From NCBI GenBank assembly GCA_005281725.1, contig SSBO01000003.1:6992776-7056775 (forward strand): a stretch of 64,000 nucleotides of DNA, in the 5' to 3' direction. The position numbers and the translations under genes were made by a program. This DNA comes from Wuchereria bancrofti (taxonomy: Eukaryota; Nematoda; Chromadorea; Rhabditida; Onchocercidae). Positions 43,584 to 56,000 of this stretch are shown here, piece after piece (the stretch's first letter is position 1; the number at the start of each line of letters is the position of its first letter). Under the pieces are notes generated by a model. It saw only the letters and a list, made by a program, of their open reading frames with translations, was not told the origin of the DNA and did not search any database.

Positions 43584-45666
43584 TTAATAATAGTAATAGT
43601 AATCATAGTAATCATATTCGTATGTTTCATCAAACATTTTTTGTGATTTTCCTGACTTTTGAGCATCTTGTGGCTTTGATACCCTTCGCGGCAGATGCTG
43701 TCGATTACGTCGTTGTCGTCGTTTGTAATTCTTCCGATCATAACCTTTTCTGCCACTTTTGTTTTTCCTTTTTGAATCTGCAAGTTTATTAAATCATACT
43801 TTTTAATAGTATTATCTTATAGCACTTAGACATCTTATTTTTCAATTTCATCAATGGTAGTCATTTTTCATTTTATTTTATCTTAATTCATAAGAAAGAA
43901 ATATGAAGGAAATATGTGGTTAAATAATATAAAACGAAATTTCTGAAATCCGATCCTATCTTACAAAGACATAAAATAGAAAAATTTCATCTTTTACAGA
44001 ACAAGAGGGAATGATTTGGGACTTTGTCAAAATTTTCAGTGATATTTTTAGATAAATAAAGACAAAAAGACAAAATTAAAAATGATTACCATTGATGAAA
44101 GTGAGAAATTAAGTATTTCCCACGTAACATTTAAGTGACACGTATCGCACAGAGAACTTACCGCGTGGCGCATCCCAATTTTCAATACCGAATTTAGGAA
44201 TTTCAGTGTTATTTGTTTTGCTATCCATTTCGTTATCAATTTCTCCACTGCCCTCGATAAGATCACTATTTCTGGTATCGTTTAGACTAGTAACAGTCCT
44301 ACGGGTCATATTGAAAACTGTATCAATTTCTTCCGAATTTGTATTTCCGAATTTATTATTACTGGAAAGTTCTACTCCTTTAATACTTTTCCAAGCACGT
44401 AATACTTCCTCCTTTTCATCTTTTGAATCATCATATTTGGGCTCGTTATCTTTAATATTTTTCCAGGCAAGTATTGCTTCCTCTCTTTGATCTTGTGAAT
44501 CGTCAAATTTTGACTTGTCATCTCCCTTAATACTTTCCCAAGCACGTAGCGCTTCCCCTCTTTGATCTTCTGAATTATTAAATTTCGACTGGTCATCTTC
44601 TTTAATACTTTTCCAAACATCTATTGCTTCCTTTTTCTGGTCTTCTGAATCATCAGTTTTTGTTTCATTTTGAATTTTTTCCGGAACCAAGCATTTTTCA
44701 TTTATGAATTTAAATGGTTCGCAACACAACTCCTCTTCATCCATACACGGTTTCAGGTTACAGTGACGGACGTGTACAATATGCGTATCATTTCTAAAAG
44801 AGCAAATAATAAAATTAAAATTCTTTCTATAACGAATGATAAAGTTATAAGAAATCACATCTGTGAATGATATCTGTAAATTTGAAATTTTCTGAAAGAT
44901 TAATTATCTTTAGATATAAATTTCCAGAATGGTAAAACAAACATACGGAAAGATTAGTGTACGGTTTTGTATGCCACATCCACCGCATGAATCCGAACAT
45001 TCACTCCATTCGCTCCAATTTTCTAAAAAAAATACTTGAAAAATTTCTGTTTTTTTTTTAATTTTAAAATTTCTTGTCAATATTGATAGTTGAGGGAATT
45101 TCAAAATATTCTAAAATGACGTCTTAAATAAGGTACTATTTGAAATTTGCAAAATTTCTGACTTCAATGAAGAAATTTAATTTACCATTTGATAAATCGG
45201 TTAATGATTTGTCTATAATGGAATTCGTTTCTTTCTCCTAAAATGGAATGATTTTTCAAGCATAATTGCAAATGTTTGTTTGTGTACTTACAAATTCATT
45301 TTAACTCATTTTAACATAATATTTTATCATAGTTTAAAAATTTATTCCTTTACATGATTGTATAATTTTGCAACATTTTACAACACAGTTTTATAAAAAA
45401 AAAAAAAAATACTTTTATTTTGTATGACGCATAAAACTTGCTTAATTAATAAGATGAATTTTCATTATTAATTAATTAGATAAGAATATATGCAGAAAAA
45501 AAATTTGCTTAATATGATGAATTTCCATTATTAATTAATTAGATTAGAATATATGTAGAAAAATGCTTCTTATTTGAATTTCAAATTTAAAGGACTGAAT
45601 TATTACTTGAGAAGTATTAGCCTGTATGAGAAGAAATGACAGAACAGCAAACCAGATGACCAACAT
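43584..45666 (-). CDS. Secreted thrombospondin type 1 protein with tandem acidic repeats
   Basis: Five exons: 45666-45607, 45237-45186, 45022-44947, 44793-44162 and 43777-43584, closing in frame at 337 residues. The start MLVIWFAVLSFLLIQA is a signal peptide. Residues about 37-80 form one TSP1 repeat: NWSEWSECSDSCGGCG, NRTLIFP and RHCNLKPC, with the usual Trp and Cys spacing but a Cys-Gly-Gly-Cys centre. Then come four adjacent repeats of about 25 residues (consensus FDDSEDQREEALRAWKSIKG; minus strand 44657-44364), several NxS/T sites, and a C-terminal exon with a lysine/arginine-rich stretch (KNYKRRQRRNRQH) ending YEYDYYDYYYYY. No transmembrane segment, so it is probably extracellular; the basic block could bind glycosaminoglycans. 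No orthologue named. Confidence 0.8.
44364..44657 (-). repeat. Four in-frame coding repeats, about 75 bp each
   Basis: The units start TDDSEDQKKEAIDVWKSIK, FNNSEDQRGEALRAWESIK, FDDSQDQREEAILAWKNIK and YDDSKDEKEEVLRAWKSIK. Each is 24-25 residues, acidic at the start and with an invariant Ala/Val-Trp-[KE]-[SN]-Ile-Lys core. The DNA copies are also recognisable (TTTTCCAAGCA-like blocks), so the array arose by local duplication. Confidence 0.9.
45439..45567. repeat. Tandem duplication, about 65 bp, in intron 1 of the TSP1 gene
   Basis: TGCTTAAT..GATGAATTT.CATTATTAATTAATTAGAT.AGAATATATG.AGAAAAA occurs at about 45439-45504 and again at 45506-45567 with an internal deletion and few substitutions. 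Confidence 0.8.
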
Positions 45667-48204
45667 GCAGAAGAATGGTAATCTGAGTTTATCACAAATG
45701 TAGTTATATGTATATGATAAGATCAACAAAACGATCATCGTTGGTGGATGATGACCTTGGACCTATTCTATTTTCAAATATTTTCGATGGATTATCACTG
45801 GTTCATAGAAATTTATCATATCTCTCAGATATGGGATTTAATAAAATGATTAGTTGTAACTTTCACTTATAAAATTTCATGAAAATTGAATAAGCTTTCC
45901 TGTCCATTGTTTTGGTCATTTCTTTTTGTTTTACAATCTAGTTACTGTACTGATTTCAATAAAACTGATCTAAGAAATTCTGATCTGAAAAATTCTGTTC
46001 TAAAAACTGATCTAAAAAATTCAATATTAACCAACATCACTTAGCTATCGTTCGCAGTTTTTGCATTAAAATTTATCACATTTAAATTAAATCTTAAAGG
46101 TTTTATTAATGGGAAATTTGAAAGTAGCCTACAATTATTTATTTATGAATGATTTTGCGAACTAAGATAATACCGAAAATGCTATAATATTGAATTTTGA
46201 TGGTTATTTGAGGATTTATCAATGTATATATCAAAAAATGACTAATTTATTGATTGTTTTATCGATTATTTCGAATGGACGTTTGTTTATCACATAAATA
46301 AAATAAGAATTTATAGTGTAATGCCGAAAATATTTCAAAATTAAGCACTTCTGAGAAGTTTAAATGTAATTCATATTTGAAATTTGATCAAGCAGAAACT
46401 TTAAATAGCATTTTAAAATAAGTAATTTTGACTTAAATCGAATTACAATATCAATACCAGCAGAAGATTGTTTCTAGAGAACCATAATATTCAGAGGTAG
46501 TAGATTTATTTATTTATTTATTCAACTTTTAAATTTTAAAAATAAGTTGGGTTGCATTAACTACGATTTACATTATATTTTTTCCTCGCTTTTAATATCA
46601 AAATTAATTTGAAATTTTAAACAAAAACTTAGGGATAGGAAAGATTCATGGTAGGATCGTAGTTGAAAGATGTTTGAAAGTAATATTGCACAGAAACAAT
46701 TTGATATTTTAAGTAATTTTTGAAAATTGAGTTTTGCATAGCAAAACGAATGATACAGTTTGATAAAAGTTTATCAAAAAAAGCTTTAAAGATTATAGTA
46801 AATGGCATTATTTCTGATATAAGCAATCAAAAAAAAAATATAGCAATGAAAGCTTACACTTACAAATGAATATTCACCAAAGGAACAGCGCTCCTTATCA
46901 TTTTATCACTGTTATCACTTTGAAATCAGTTCAACTTCATTTGGTTATTATTATGTATCAGAAATATCACTGTTTATCGAAGTTATCACACTTCAATGGG
47001 TCGAAATTTAGAAACAAAGAATTGCGTTAGAATGATATTTACGACAATAAATTCCCAAAAGGTAATTCCATAAACTGATTGGTTATTGAAAAAGAAACTT
47101 CTTTTAAGTCAGATTAATATTTATCGTTGGAATTGAACTTTATCACCTGTTATGAACTTTTTTGGTCTTCTTATTTCGAGAATAATCTGATAACAATTAT
47201 CAACTCTTGTATGCATACTAAATCTTTTTCGATTTTGTTTTCCCGAGAGGAAAAGTGCAAATGTCCGTGTGATTAACTACTATTTTTTAATCAATAAATC
47301 GGCAAAAATTTTGTAAATGCTCAGATTTTGTTTGTTTCTGTTTCTAAAGACACTCAAACGTAGATAAATTGCAGTTAATTCCGCTTACTTTAATTATTTG
47401 ATAGCTATTTGGTAGCTCTCTTCAATATTCAATAATAATCGATTTAATCACTTGTGAAAAACCGAATTAAAAATCATATGGAAGACTTTCAAATTACATT
47501 TTGAAATTCGATAAAATTATAAAAAGAAAAGAATAAAATTTTCTTAAATTTGAAAAAATTACTGAAATAATTTTTTGTTTTTATTTTAATTTCATTTTTA
47601 TTTTTCTTTAAACAGTTTATATTGTGGAACGAATTATTTTTCAAAAGAGAAATTGGATGCTAACAGTAAATTTCATCTAATAGTAAAGTAAGGATGACAT
47701 TATTGATTGAATTTTCTTTTCGCAATGTTCAATAGATGCATTTGTAAATGCGCAATGATTAATTTTTAAAATGTTTCGAAATGGATGAAAAGTAAAATAT
47801 AACTTTGTATTTAAGTAACCAATATTTTTGTGTAAATGTATTGGAAATTTTAGCAGCTTTTTAAAGTGTTCTCAAGAGGATATGAAATCAATAATTTATG
47901 TACTCAAAAACTGGTAGACATAAAAATCATCTTTCAATCAACAATGAGACATACTTCTAAACATTATGGATCATCGAAAGCTTTCATAATCTTCAAGAAA
48001 AGCTTTGGAAAATTTCAAAACGCTTAAAACATTATTTACAGCTGATAATATTATTGATTATGAAACAAACAAAATCTTAAAGTTACACCAATTGTTTAAT
48101 CTTCAAAACAACGTAAATGTGAACTTTAAAAAAAAGTGCGATAAAAACACATTTGATTGTTTACATGAGCAGAAAAAATTTTCCCTCATTTTAGCAGAAA
48201 TTTT

Positions 48205-48239
48205 GAATTTATGAGAATTTTTAAAATTCTCATAAATTC
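48205..48239. repeat. Perfect inverted repeat, 17-base arms, one-base centre
   Basis: GAATTTATGAGAATTTT is followed after a single T by its exact reverse complement. It would extrude a cruciform or fold as an RNA hairpin with essentially no loop. Confidence 0.9.
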
Positions 48240-48522
48240 TCAAATTCATATGTTATATTTATGACATTTTCATTCATTTCTGCCTTTTTTTTTCTTTCCT
48301 TTTTGTTTTTTTTGCTTTGTTATTCATTGAGAAGATTAAGTACGAATTTTAAGTGAATGAATATGAGAAGAGAATTTTGAAACGATGATAAAATTGAAGT
48401 GAAATGAAGAGAAGACGAAGCAATGATTGTAAAAGACAACAAAAGCCATTTGATAAATGATGCGATGGATATTTGCTATGGCTCAGATGTGAAACGGTGT
48501 AACGAATGAAGAATGAAATCAC

Positions 48523-48614
48523 TAGGGACAGAAGCCTTAAAAACTTTCTGATTTTGTCTATCAAACATTGTTGGCCATTTTCATAGAACCTTTTCCACTC
48601 ATCGTAATGCTTAT
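48523..48614 (-). CDS. Orphan exon candidate
   Basis: Between a good acceptor (TATTGTCTTCAG ending at 48615) and a possible donor (CCCTA|GTGATT) one frame reads KHYDEWKRFYENGQQCLIDK and continues IRKFLRLLSL. The peptide is charged, rich in aromatic residues and unlike chance AT-rich translations. No partner exons were found, and no family is recognised. Confidence 0.3.
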
Positions 48615-50678
48615 CTGAAGACAATATCTATGAATTGTAAGAAAGTAAGCGGTAGAATAATAGCTATAAAATATTTTCAAAATATTTTACTACATTTTCA
48701 TTTTTCATCTTTGAGAGCTATTCATTCAGTTTTCTTTTTATTGCATCCCATTCTCCGGAATGCTTTACGGATATTCATTCTGAATTCAATAGTTGCTGAT
48801 TAGAAAAGGATGAAATTGTACTTCAGAAAAATTTTGCACATTTCTTTTAATATTACTATGTTCATTTCATTTTTGTTATTTGCTTTATTTGCCTGGTAAC
48901 AGCTTATTGTTTTCGTGTTCCTCTTCTAATAAATTTATTGTCGAATTTTTATATTTTATTGAAAAATTTCGATTTTCTAATAGAATTTTGGAAAAAGAAA
49001 CAAACTTTTGGTTCACTTCTTTTTTTATTTTTTTATTCATTAAGGAAAGAAGTTTCTAAAATTGATTTCATCATAAATTATAAATTTATGACATCATTAA
49101 TTTTTGTTTATCATTGTCGTCGTTAATAATTTCAGCAATTCTCATCTTCTTTTAAGAAGAAAAAAAACGATAAGAGACTTTTTTTCTTTCAAAAATTTCG
49201 TTGAAAATCTGAAGCTTTCTTTTGAACTTTGAAATCTGCAAAAAAAAAGGAAAAAAAAAACGCTCTAAAAGGAGACAAAATGCTTTTCAATCATATCCAA
49301 GCCAAATTTAAATCTATTCATCGTGAATACGCTAATTTTTATTTCATCACAAACTTTAAAATTAAAATAATTCACAGAAGTAAATTGAAGGAATTATTTT
49401 TTTATATCCATTCCAGCTTCATTTATTTTAAAATGTAATCACAACTAATAATAAATCTTAAAATAACTCACTAATAGCACTCAATGATAAAATGATTTCA
49501 GTGTGATCGTTTACCCTATTATTTCACTTAAAAAATATCATTTTTATATACTTTTTAAATACTTTTTTTATATACTTTTTATATACTTTTTTTTTAATTG
49601 TAGTAAATCAAAGTTTGCCACACTAATCTTGAAAAATCAAAATATGCAATCTTTTCCTGTTAGCCACACAAACTTTAGTTCAAAGCGAAACCAATTATGA
49701 AGATATACGGCCAATATAATGTGCCATAAATTTTTTATGTTAAAACTTTGATTTGCATTTAATCGCAAATATATACCCCAATCAAGCTTATAATTAAACA
49801 TTGGCTATAATTAAGCATGTTATTATTTCACCTAAAACAACATATTTAAATTATTTAAAAATATTATTAAAATTATTTATTGAAGTTACTATTGTTAAAA
49901 GTTTTGGTTATTATTTTGATTATTCTTAGACAAATTATGAAAGACAACTTTAACAAAAAACTTTTTTTAAAAAACACTAACGATTGTTAGAAAAACATAA
50001 GGCAAACAAAATGTACAAATTAGATTACTATTGATGAGAAAGGCTGAGATAGAAATTGTAAATTTAAAATTAAGCGATGATTGAATAAGCAAAAAATCCC
50101 AATCAATGTGTTTTAATTATATATTTTTATCACTCTTATTATATATTGTTTAAATTTAATTTTTTGTACTTTCAAACACAATGATTTTTATTTTTAGAAA
50201 AGAATTAGTAAATTGAATCTTTACCATTCAATGTAAATTTTGATGCTAAATTAAATTTTGTCACTTTTAAAATTCAAATATTTCATATTTTGTTCTTAAA
50301 GTGTGATGTTATTACCTCTTCGTAATAAAATAATCGATAATCCAATAAGTAAATTATTATCAGCAAAAAAATTTTAATCTTTGAGAAACTTCAAAAATTT
50401 ATCCAAAATTTTATCAAAAATGCAACAGTAATTTAGAAAAAATTCTGCACCATTTTAAAATATAATTTTAATGTAGTAACGTTAACTTAGTGATCGTTTT
50501 ACGTTTGAACACGTGAACTGTGTTTTAATTCCAATTATATTGGATTTATTGTAAAAGAAAGGAATACAATTGTTTTTCTAACTTTTATCTTTAAAACTTC
50601 TTTAAAACTTTTTTATTCCTGAATTAAAATGATACACTTTTTGATGATTTATAAATTACACAAGAAATTATAAATTTG

Positions 50679-50783
50679 CTAGATTTTCATTATGAAAAGT
50701 AATATCTTCTTCTTTCCACAATTGTGATTTGAGCTTTGCTCTACGTTCTCATCGCCATTAATTTGATCCAAATGTGAGCAAAT
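50679..50783 (-). CDS. Orphan terminal exon candidate
   Basis: After a strong acceptor (TATTTTATTTTAG ending at 50784) a phase-0 frame of 34 codons reads ICSHLDQINGDENVEQSSNH and on to a TAG at 50679. Composition is protein-like. No upstream exon on this strand was identified with confidence, so it may be a pseudo-exon. Confidence 0.3.
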   Translation of the reverse strand: MCSHLDQINGDENVEQSSNHNCGKKKILLFIMKI

Positions 50784-51988
50784 CTAAAATAAAATATAAT
50801 TTATAATATCTAATTTAGCAGATATTAGATTAAGTCTTAACCATTTCGTTTTATAGTTTTGAAATTGCAATGATAAAATCGTATTTACCTGAAACTGAAA
50901 CTATTAGAAACAGATATTATTTAGCATTTTGCTAGTAAACGTCGAAATTTTTGGAAGAAAAAAAAAGACCCATTATAGGGTTATTGACATGCAATGCAAG
51001 GATTTCAATAATTTTAAAGCTTCCAAATACTTTTATTCCATTAAAAAAAAGGAAAAGTGATTGATTATTGTTGAGGAAAAGAAGAAGCAACTTGTGCCCT
51101 TTTATGTTTCACATCCTAGCAACACAATAATTACAAATTCAATCTCTCTTTATTTTTTGAATGACGAAAAAAGGCCAAATTGAGAACCCTTCTATTCCTT
51201 CCTCTTCCTTTCTATCCATTTTTTTCGATTGATCTTCTGGCCATCTTTGCATTCGTCTTCAATTTTCACAAATCTTGTCGAAAATCAGCAATTTCAATTG
51301 AAGGCTCTTTTTTTTCCATTTCACACCCGAACAAACTAACATTTACTCATTCATTAGTAATGTCAATAATCATAATTATTAGAATATTCCATTCAAAAAT
51401 TTGATAAATAATTAAAGATTGCAATCACTTAACTTTACTAGTAACATTCATAAATTTGTTAAATCTGAAATAAGAAATCTTTTTTTTTTCAGAAAAATTC
51501 GAATATTGTCATCTCAAGCTTACACATAACAGTTTCAATTTCGCTTGATAAAAATTATTCTAAACAACTTATTGTACCGCAGATTGAGCAAGATAAGGTT
51601 AAAGGATGTATTCCAATAAACCAGTCAAGAGAAGTTTAATTCTGATCGATTGAATGATTGGTGACATAAATGACATAAATAGCTACGATTATGCAATTAT
51701 GGAATTATCGAAGGATTTCTCTAATAATTAAATGTGAGGCAAAATACCTGTATAACTAAATTTTTTTCTTTAATTTTACTTTTATTTTTTTGAAAAAAAT
51801 TTAAATACATGACATCTTACTGTAAATTGCATTAAAACACGTAGTTTATACAACTTTTTTTTAGCATAATAAAGTTTTTGATGTACTTTAAACAGTTCAG
51901 TTATTTATTTGATGAAAAATCTATGCATATTATTAATTTACAGTTATGCATAAATTTATTGTTGTGTTGCTATTGCTGTCAAATAATA

Positions 51989-54900
51989 ATGACATACGCA
52001 GTTGACATCGAAAATCCCGTGGTTAGATCTTTTAACAATTTATGAATACCTGGAAAGTTAGCTAATATATGTTTCTCGCAATGGAAGGATATCGCAATGG
52101 AAGGAATTGAGTGAAATAAGATTTCAATTCCATTATGGTCAAAATTTTTGCGATATTCATTGTTTAAATTTCTTTTCATTCAGATAATTAATGTTTTAGT
52201 TTTCTCCTACAGAAACATCAATCAATAAATATAAAATTTCTATTAACTTTAATGAATTGAAGTTTCTTTTTTTCTCTTTTTAGCAAAAGCCACGACCACA
52301 AACACTGTGGAAAGCATTTCGTCATAAATTTCATTGGAAATGTTTATTAACAACATTGCTGGTCCATCTCTGTATCAGTTATGGCTTGTGGTGCCATCTG
52401 ACTCATTATGTATATTCTGTTCAAACTGTTTCAAAGTAAGCTTAATTTTTACGTACTTCACGCAATATCAAATAAGTGTAAAAGATACCATCTAGTAAAC
52501 ATGTCTAAACATTGTCTTAGTTGAATTTTTCGAACATTTTCTTTTATTATCTTTTAAACTAAAGGTTTCAAAAATAAAAAAATTATGATAGCGCTAATTA
52601 TGCTAGCTTGTGAATCAATATGTTTTCATTGTAATACAAACAAGATTGTTTAAATTATTTGTAGCTTTTACAAAAGCTATTTGATATATACGTAGTAATA
52701 AAACAAAGACCATTCATTATCATTCATGGTAATTAGTCTATTAAAATTACAGATATTCATATGGGCCATGCTCTCAGGGATATAATTTTATACCATTAAC
52801 ATTTGGCATCATGTTATACATTGTTTATATTATGGAGTGCTGGCATAATCGTGCTAAAATTAATAAAATTAAAAAGGTAATATTAAATTAGTTCGTTTCT
52901 TGTAACAGAAAATTGAGAAAAGGTTTACATTCATCAAAAAATTGGAAATGAAAATTCACTATATTGGTTAGTAAAATATCTAATTTATCCTCACTAATTC
53001 GCTTAAAATTTTTTTGAAAATTTCAAATTTGAGTCCTAATTATAAGTGACATTAATACAATACTTTATAACTTCGATTAAATTTAGGTTAGTCATATTGA
53101 AGCGATGGAATACATTGAGAAGATGCGAAGTGCTCCACCAATCGTTTGGTGGAGAAGTATTTGTTATCATTATGTAAGGCGAGCAAGACAAGTTACCAGG
53201 TGTACTATTAAAAATTTTTTTTGTTTTTTTTATATCATTAGAAAGTAAGATTAGTACAACTTTTAAAATTATAAATCAAAATTTCAAATGATAAGGAAAT
53301 TATAAACATAATTGATTTGATTTTTTAATTCTTAAATGTCTTAAATCCTATCATATAGAAAAGAAAAGCGCAGAATTAGGTATTGAATTTAATTTATTTC
53401 CTGTTATCATCGATGTTTTTGCACGCATATATATACACACATATATATACATTACGATGATTTGTTAAAATTGTTAGTATTTCTTGATTTCTTAAACATT
53501 CTAAACTTCGAAATCTGAAAAATTTTTTTGGAATTATGAAGTTAACTTATAAAGTAAGTTATAAAATTGAAGGTATAGAAATGGTGATGCCATCTCAGCA
53601 TTGCAAACTTTTTATGAGCGGGTCAATTCACACGCTGCTGGCAGTGTTTTCATATATGATGCATGTGGTGTTAAGGTATCTTTTTAAATTAAAATTTGAA
53701 TTTCTGATTTTTAAAGAGCTAAGGAATGGATGCAATTGTCTATTTGAAACTTTAACAGTAGGTATTGAGAATGTGGGATTCACTGCTTTAGCTGATATGA
53801 TAAGCAGGCTAGTAAAAATGAATGATAAGTTAAATTATTGTGACATTTAGCAAAGTTTGCAGAAGGTTAGTCAGAAATTTTATAATTTTTATAAGGTATA
53901 ATGTTGTCAAATATGTCGCATGTAATGCTCTTTTCCATTGAGGAATCGATATTTCTTCAGGATATATCAAAATCATTAATTGATTTGGAACGTTATCCAA
54001 TCACTAGGATCAATATCAGCAAAGGATTCATTTTTGCATGTATGCAAGCAGCTAATGAATTCGAAGATCAACGTTCACGCTTTTTTATCGAAAATGAAAT
54101 CCGTGATGACTATATGGAAGTAATCAAAATTTTAGCTAGAATAATTAAGTGATGAGACGAAATGATAATGATAACTAAGTGATATGACAAGATGATAGTC
54201 ATTGAATGTTGAGCAAAAAACGAAAGATTCATTATGGCATTTAAAATTTGAATAATTTAGGTACGCGAAGGTCTCGATTTTGCTGGAATACAATTCATTG
54301 AATCATTAATTGTGTATTCATCACAATCCAACAAGCGTCCTTGGTATCTAACCTCAACCGCCTTTTGGATTTCTAGCATCGTTTTACTCAGCTGGCCATT
54401 AAGACTTATTTGTGATCTGCGAACCGCTCATGTTAACTATCAAATTTCGAAATTGTTTGGTACGAATTATTTAAGGCAAGTTAAAAAAAAAGATGAAATT
54501 AATGTATTTACTTCATTACCATTCATCTATTCTTTCGTGCTATTAAAAATCCGTTAAAAGTTGCTGTTAAAATTTTAATTTTAGTCCATCAAGTGTGAAT
54601 TATACTGGTATGTTAACTCATGGATCAACAGTTGACAGTCATGAATTTGCATCAATAATGCAACATGATAGTTACCTTGTTGTGCCAAGTTATAGTGAAG
54701 CTATGCTTATGGAACCAGCTAATCAGGCTAGTTATTATAAGGCTGCATATAGAAATAAAATTTTTAATTAAAATCTAAAATCAGATTCATTACTAATATG
54801 ATTATGTGAAAGGAACAATAAAATTAATGGATCGATTGCAAGAATGAATTTTTCTTGTTTTTAGATGAAATTATTCATAGTTAAAAAGACTAATTAATGA

Positions 54901-56000
54901 AATCAATGAACACGGGTGTATGATGCCAGAAAACAGATATAAGTCTATATAAGATTACATATCCTTTCAAGATTTCACTGTTGTTGTTAAAATATGCTTA
55001 AATTAAACTCTAATCTTAAAAATCTGAATTCACTATACCATATTTTATAGCACGTCCTTCCAAATGGTCATTTCCGGAATCGGAATCGTGTTGCAACAAC
55101 ATGCGGCGATGATGTTTCTATTATGAATTACGGTGCTGTTCGAAGTTCACCGAAGCGCTTCTGGCGAAATGAGCCCAGGCGATCATCAATCGGGCGCAAT
55201 TTCGGAGACCGTATTCCTTTCCAAAGTCGCTCTTTGAGTTTGATGTTCAATAAGTAAGTTTTTGTTTAGTATTTTATCGTTAGTGATTGATTCTGTTACA
55301 GTATAAATTCCTTCATAAAATTAATTAAAGAAGCCGAAATTAAAAAAAAATCTATAATTTTCCGGTTATGTTAGCGACTTAGCACCATTGCTTACTTGAA
55401 TATAAGATATTGAGTTTACTTGGGTCAACTTAATTCTAAACTTTCATAGATGAGCCATTTACTTTTTAGTGAAACTGAATTTCCGAATTGTAGAGTAACT
55501 GGTCGATCAGACCCACTGATCGTAACCACTCCGCCATCAGCGCTACCACGAACAGTAACTGGTTCTTCACGATCAGCAAGTATTACTGGTCTGTCAACAG
55601 CATGGCGTTCACCTGGCTATAATACAATAAATGAAGAACCGATCGATGATCGATACCCTTTGATCGAACCGATGAGACCTATCGATGAAGCACCTCCTCC
55701 GTATGAGGTATTCAAACATTTTAGTTAGTTAATATGAAATGGAAAAAAGAACAGTGAAGTATTTGTTGTAGTACCTGAGAACACCTAACTTGATACTCAA
55801 AACGTCACTCAATCAGTGATTAATGATTATTGCAGGCAGCGTTGAAAATGTGCGCACCATTTTATAAAAGATTACGACGATCAGCAAATTCTTTGACATC
55901 TCGCTTGAATTCATTATCGCAATCAACTAGCAAAGAACTTTCCTATAAGAGACAAATTGGTGTCGAAGATCAAGGGTCAAGCAGAAATAGTGGCTGTTGA
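51989..56000 (+). CDS. TMEM151-family transmembrane protein
   Basis: Exons: 51989-52021 (tentative first), 52284-52435, 52753-52876, 53087-53199, 53573-53675, 53961-54119, 54261-54475, 54585-54726, 55051-55253, 55470-55707 and 55836-56000; about 548 residues. HWKCLLTTLLVHLCISYGLW is the first membrane segment and FIPLTFGIMLYIVYIMECWH the second; WWRSICYHYVRRARQVTRYR, YRNGDAISALQTFYERVN, RFFIENEIRDDYME, RPWYLTSTAFW and LVVPSYSEAMLME are TMEM151 landmarks in order. The C-terminal part has a PPPY motif (EAPPPYE), a WW-domain ligand. Family function is poorly known. The intron after 54475 has donor TTAAG|GCAAGT, a consensus GC donor; the one after 54726 seems to use CAG|GCTAGT. Without that last splice the protein would end after 16 further codons. 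AATAAA overlaps the stop. Confidence 0.92.

Larger units (their letters stand above)
45667..51988. other. Long AT-rich region with only weak exon candidates
   Basis: Over 6 kb between the divergent TSP1 (-) and TMEM151 (+) genes. Two isolated minus-strand exon candidates are listed (48523-48614 and 50679-50783). A third weak frame on the minus strand near 51190-51280 reads charged sequence to a stop. A degenerate CTGATCTAAAAAATT repeat lies at about 45962-46023, a perfect 35-base palindrome at 48205-48239, and TATACTTTTT repeats at about 49545-49590. Confidence 0.4.

Noticed and set aside
44206..44490. 94-codon plus-strand Ser/Leu/Phe-rich frame, and an 82-codon minus-strand frame with repeats
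   Set aside because: Both are other-frame readings of the TSP1 gene's repeat array.
49545..49590. TATACTTTTT repeats that could suggest an array
   Set aside because: Spacing is irregular and sequence simple; no CRISPR-like unique spacers, and the genome is eukaryotic.
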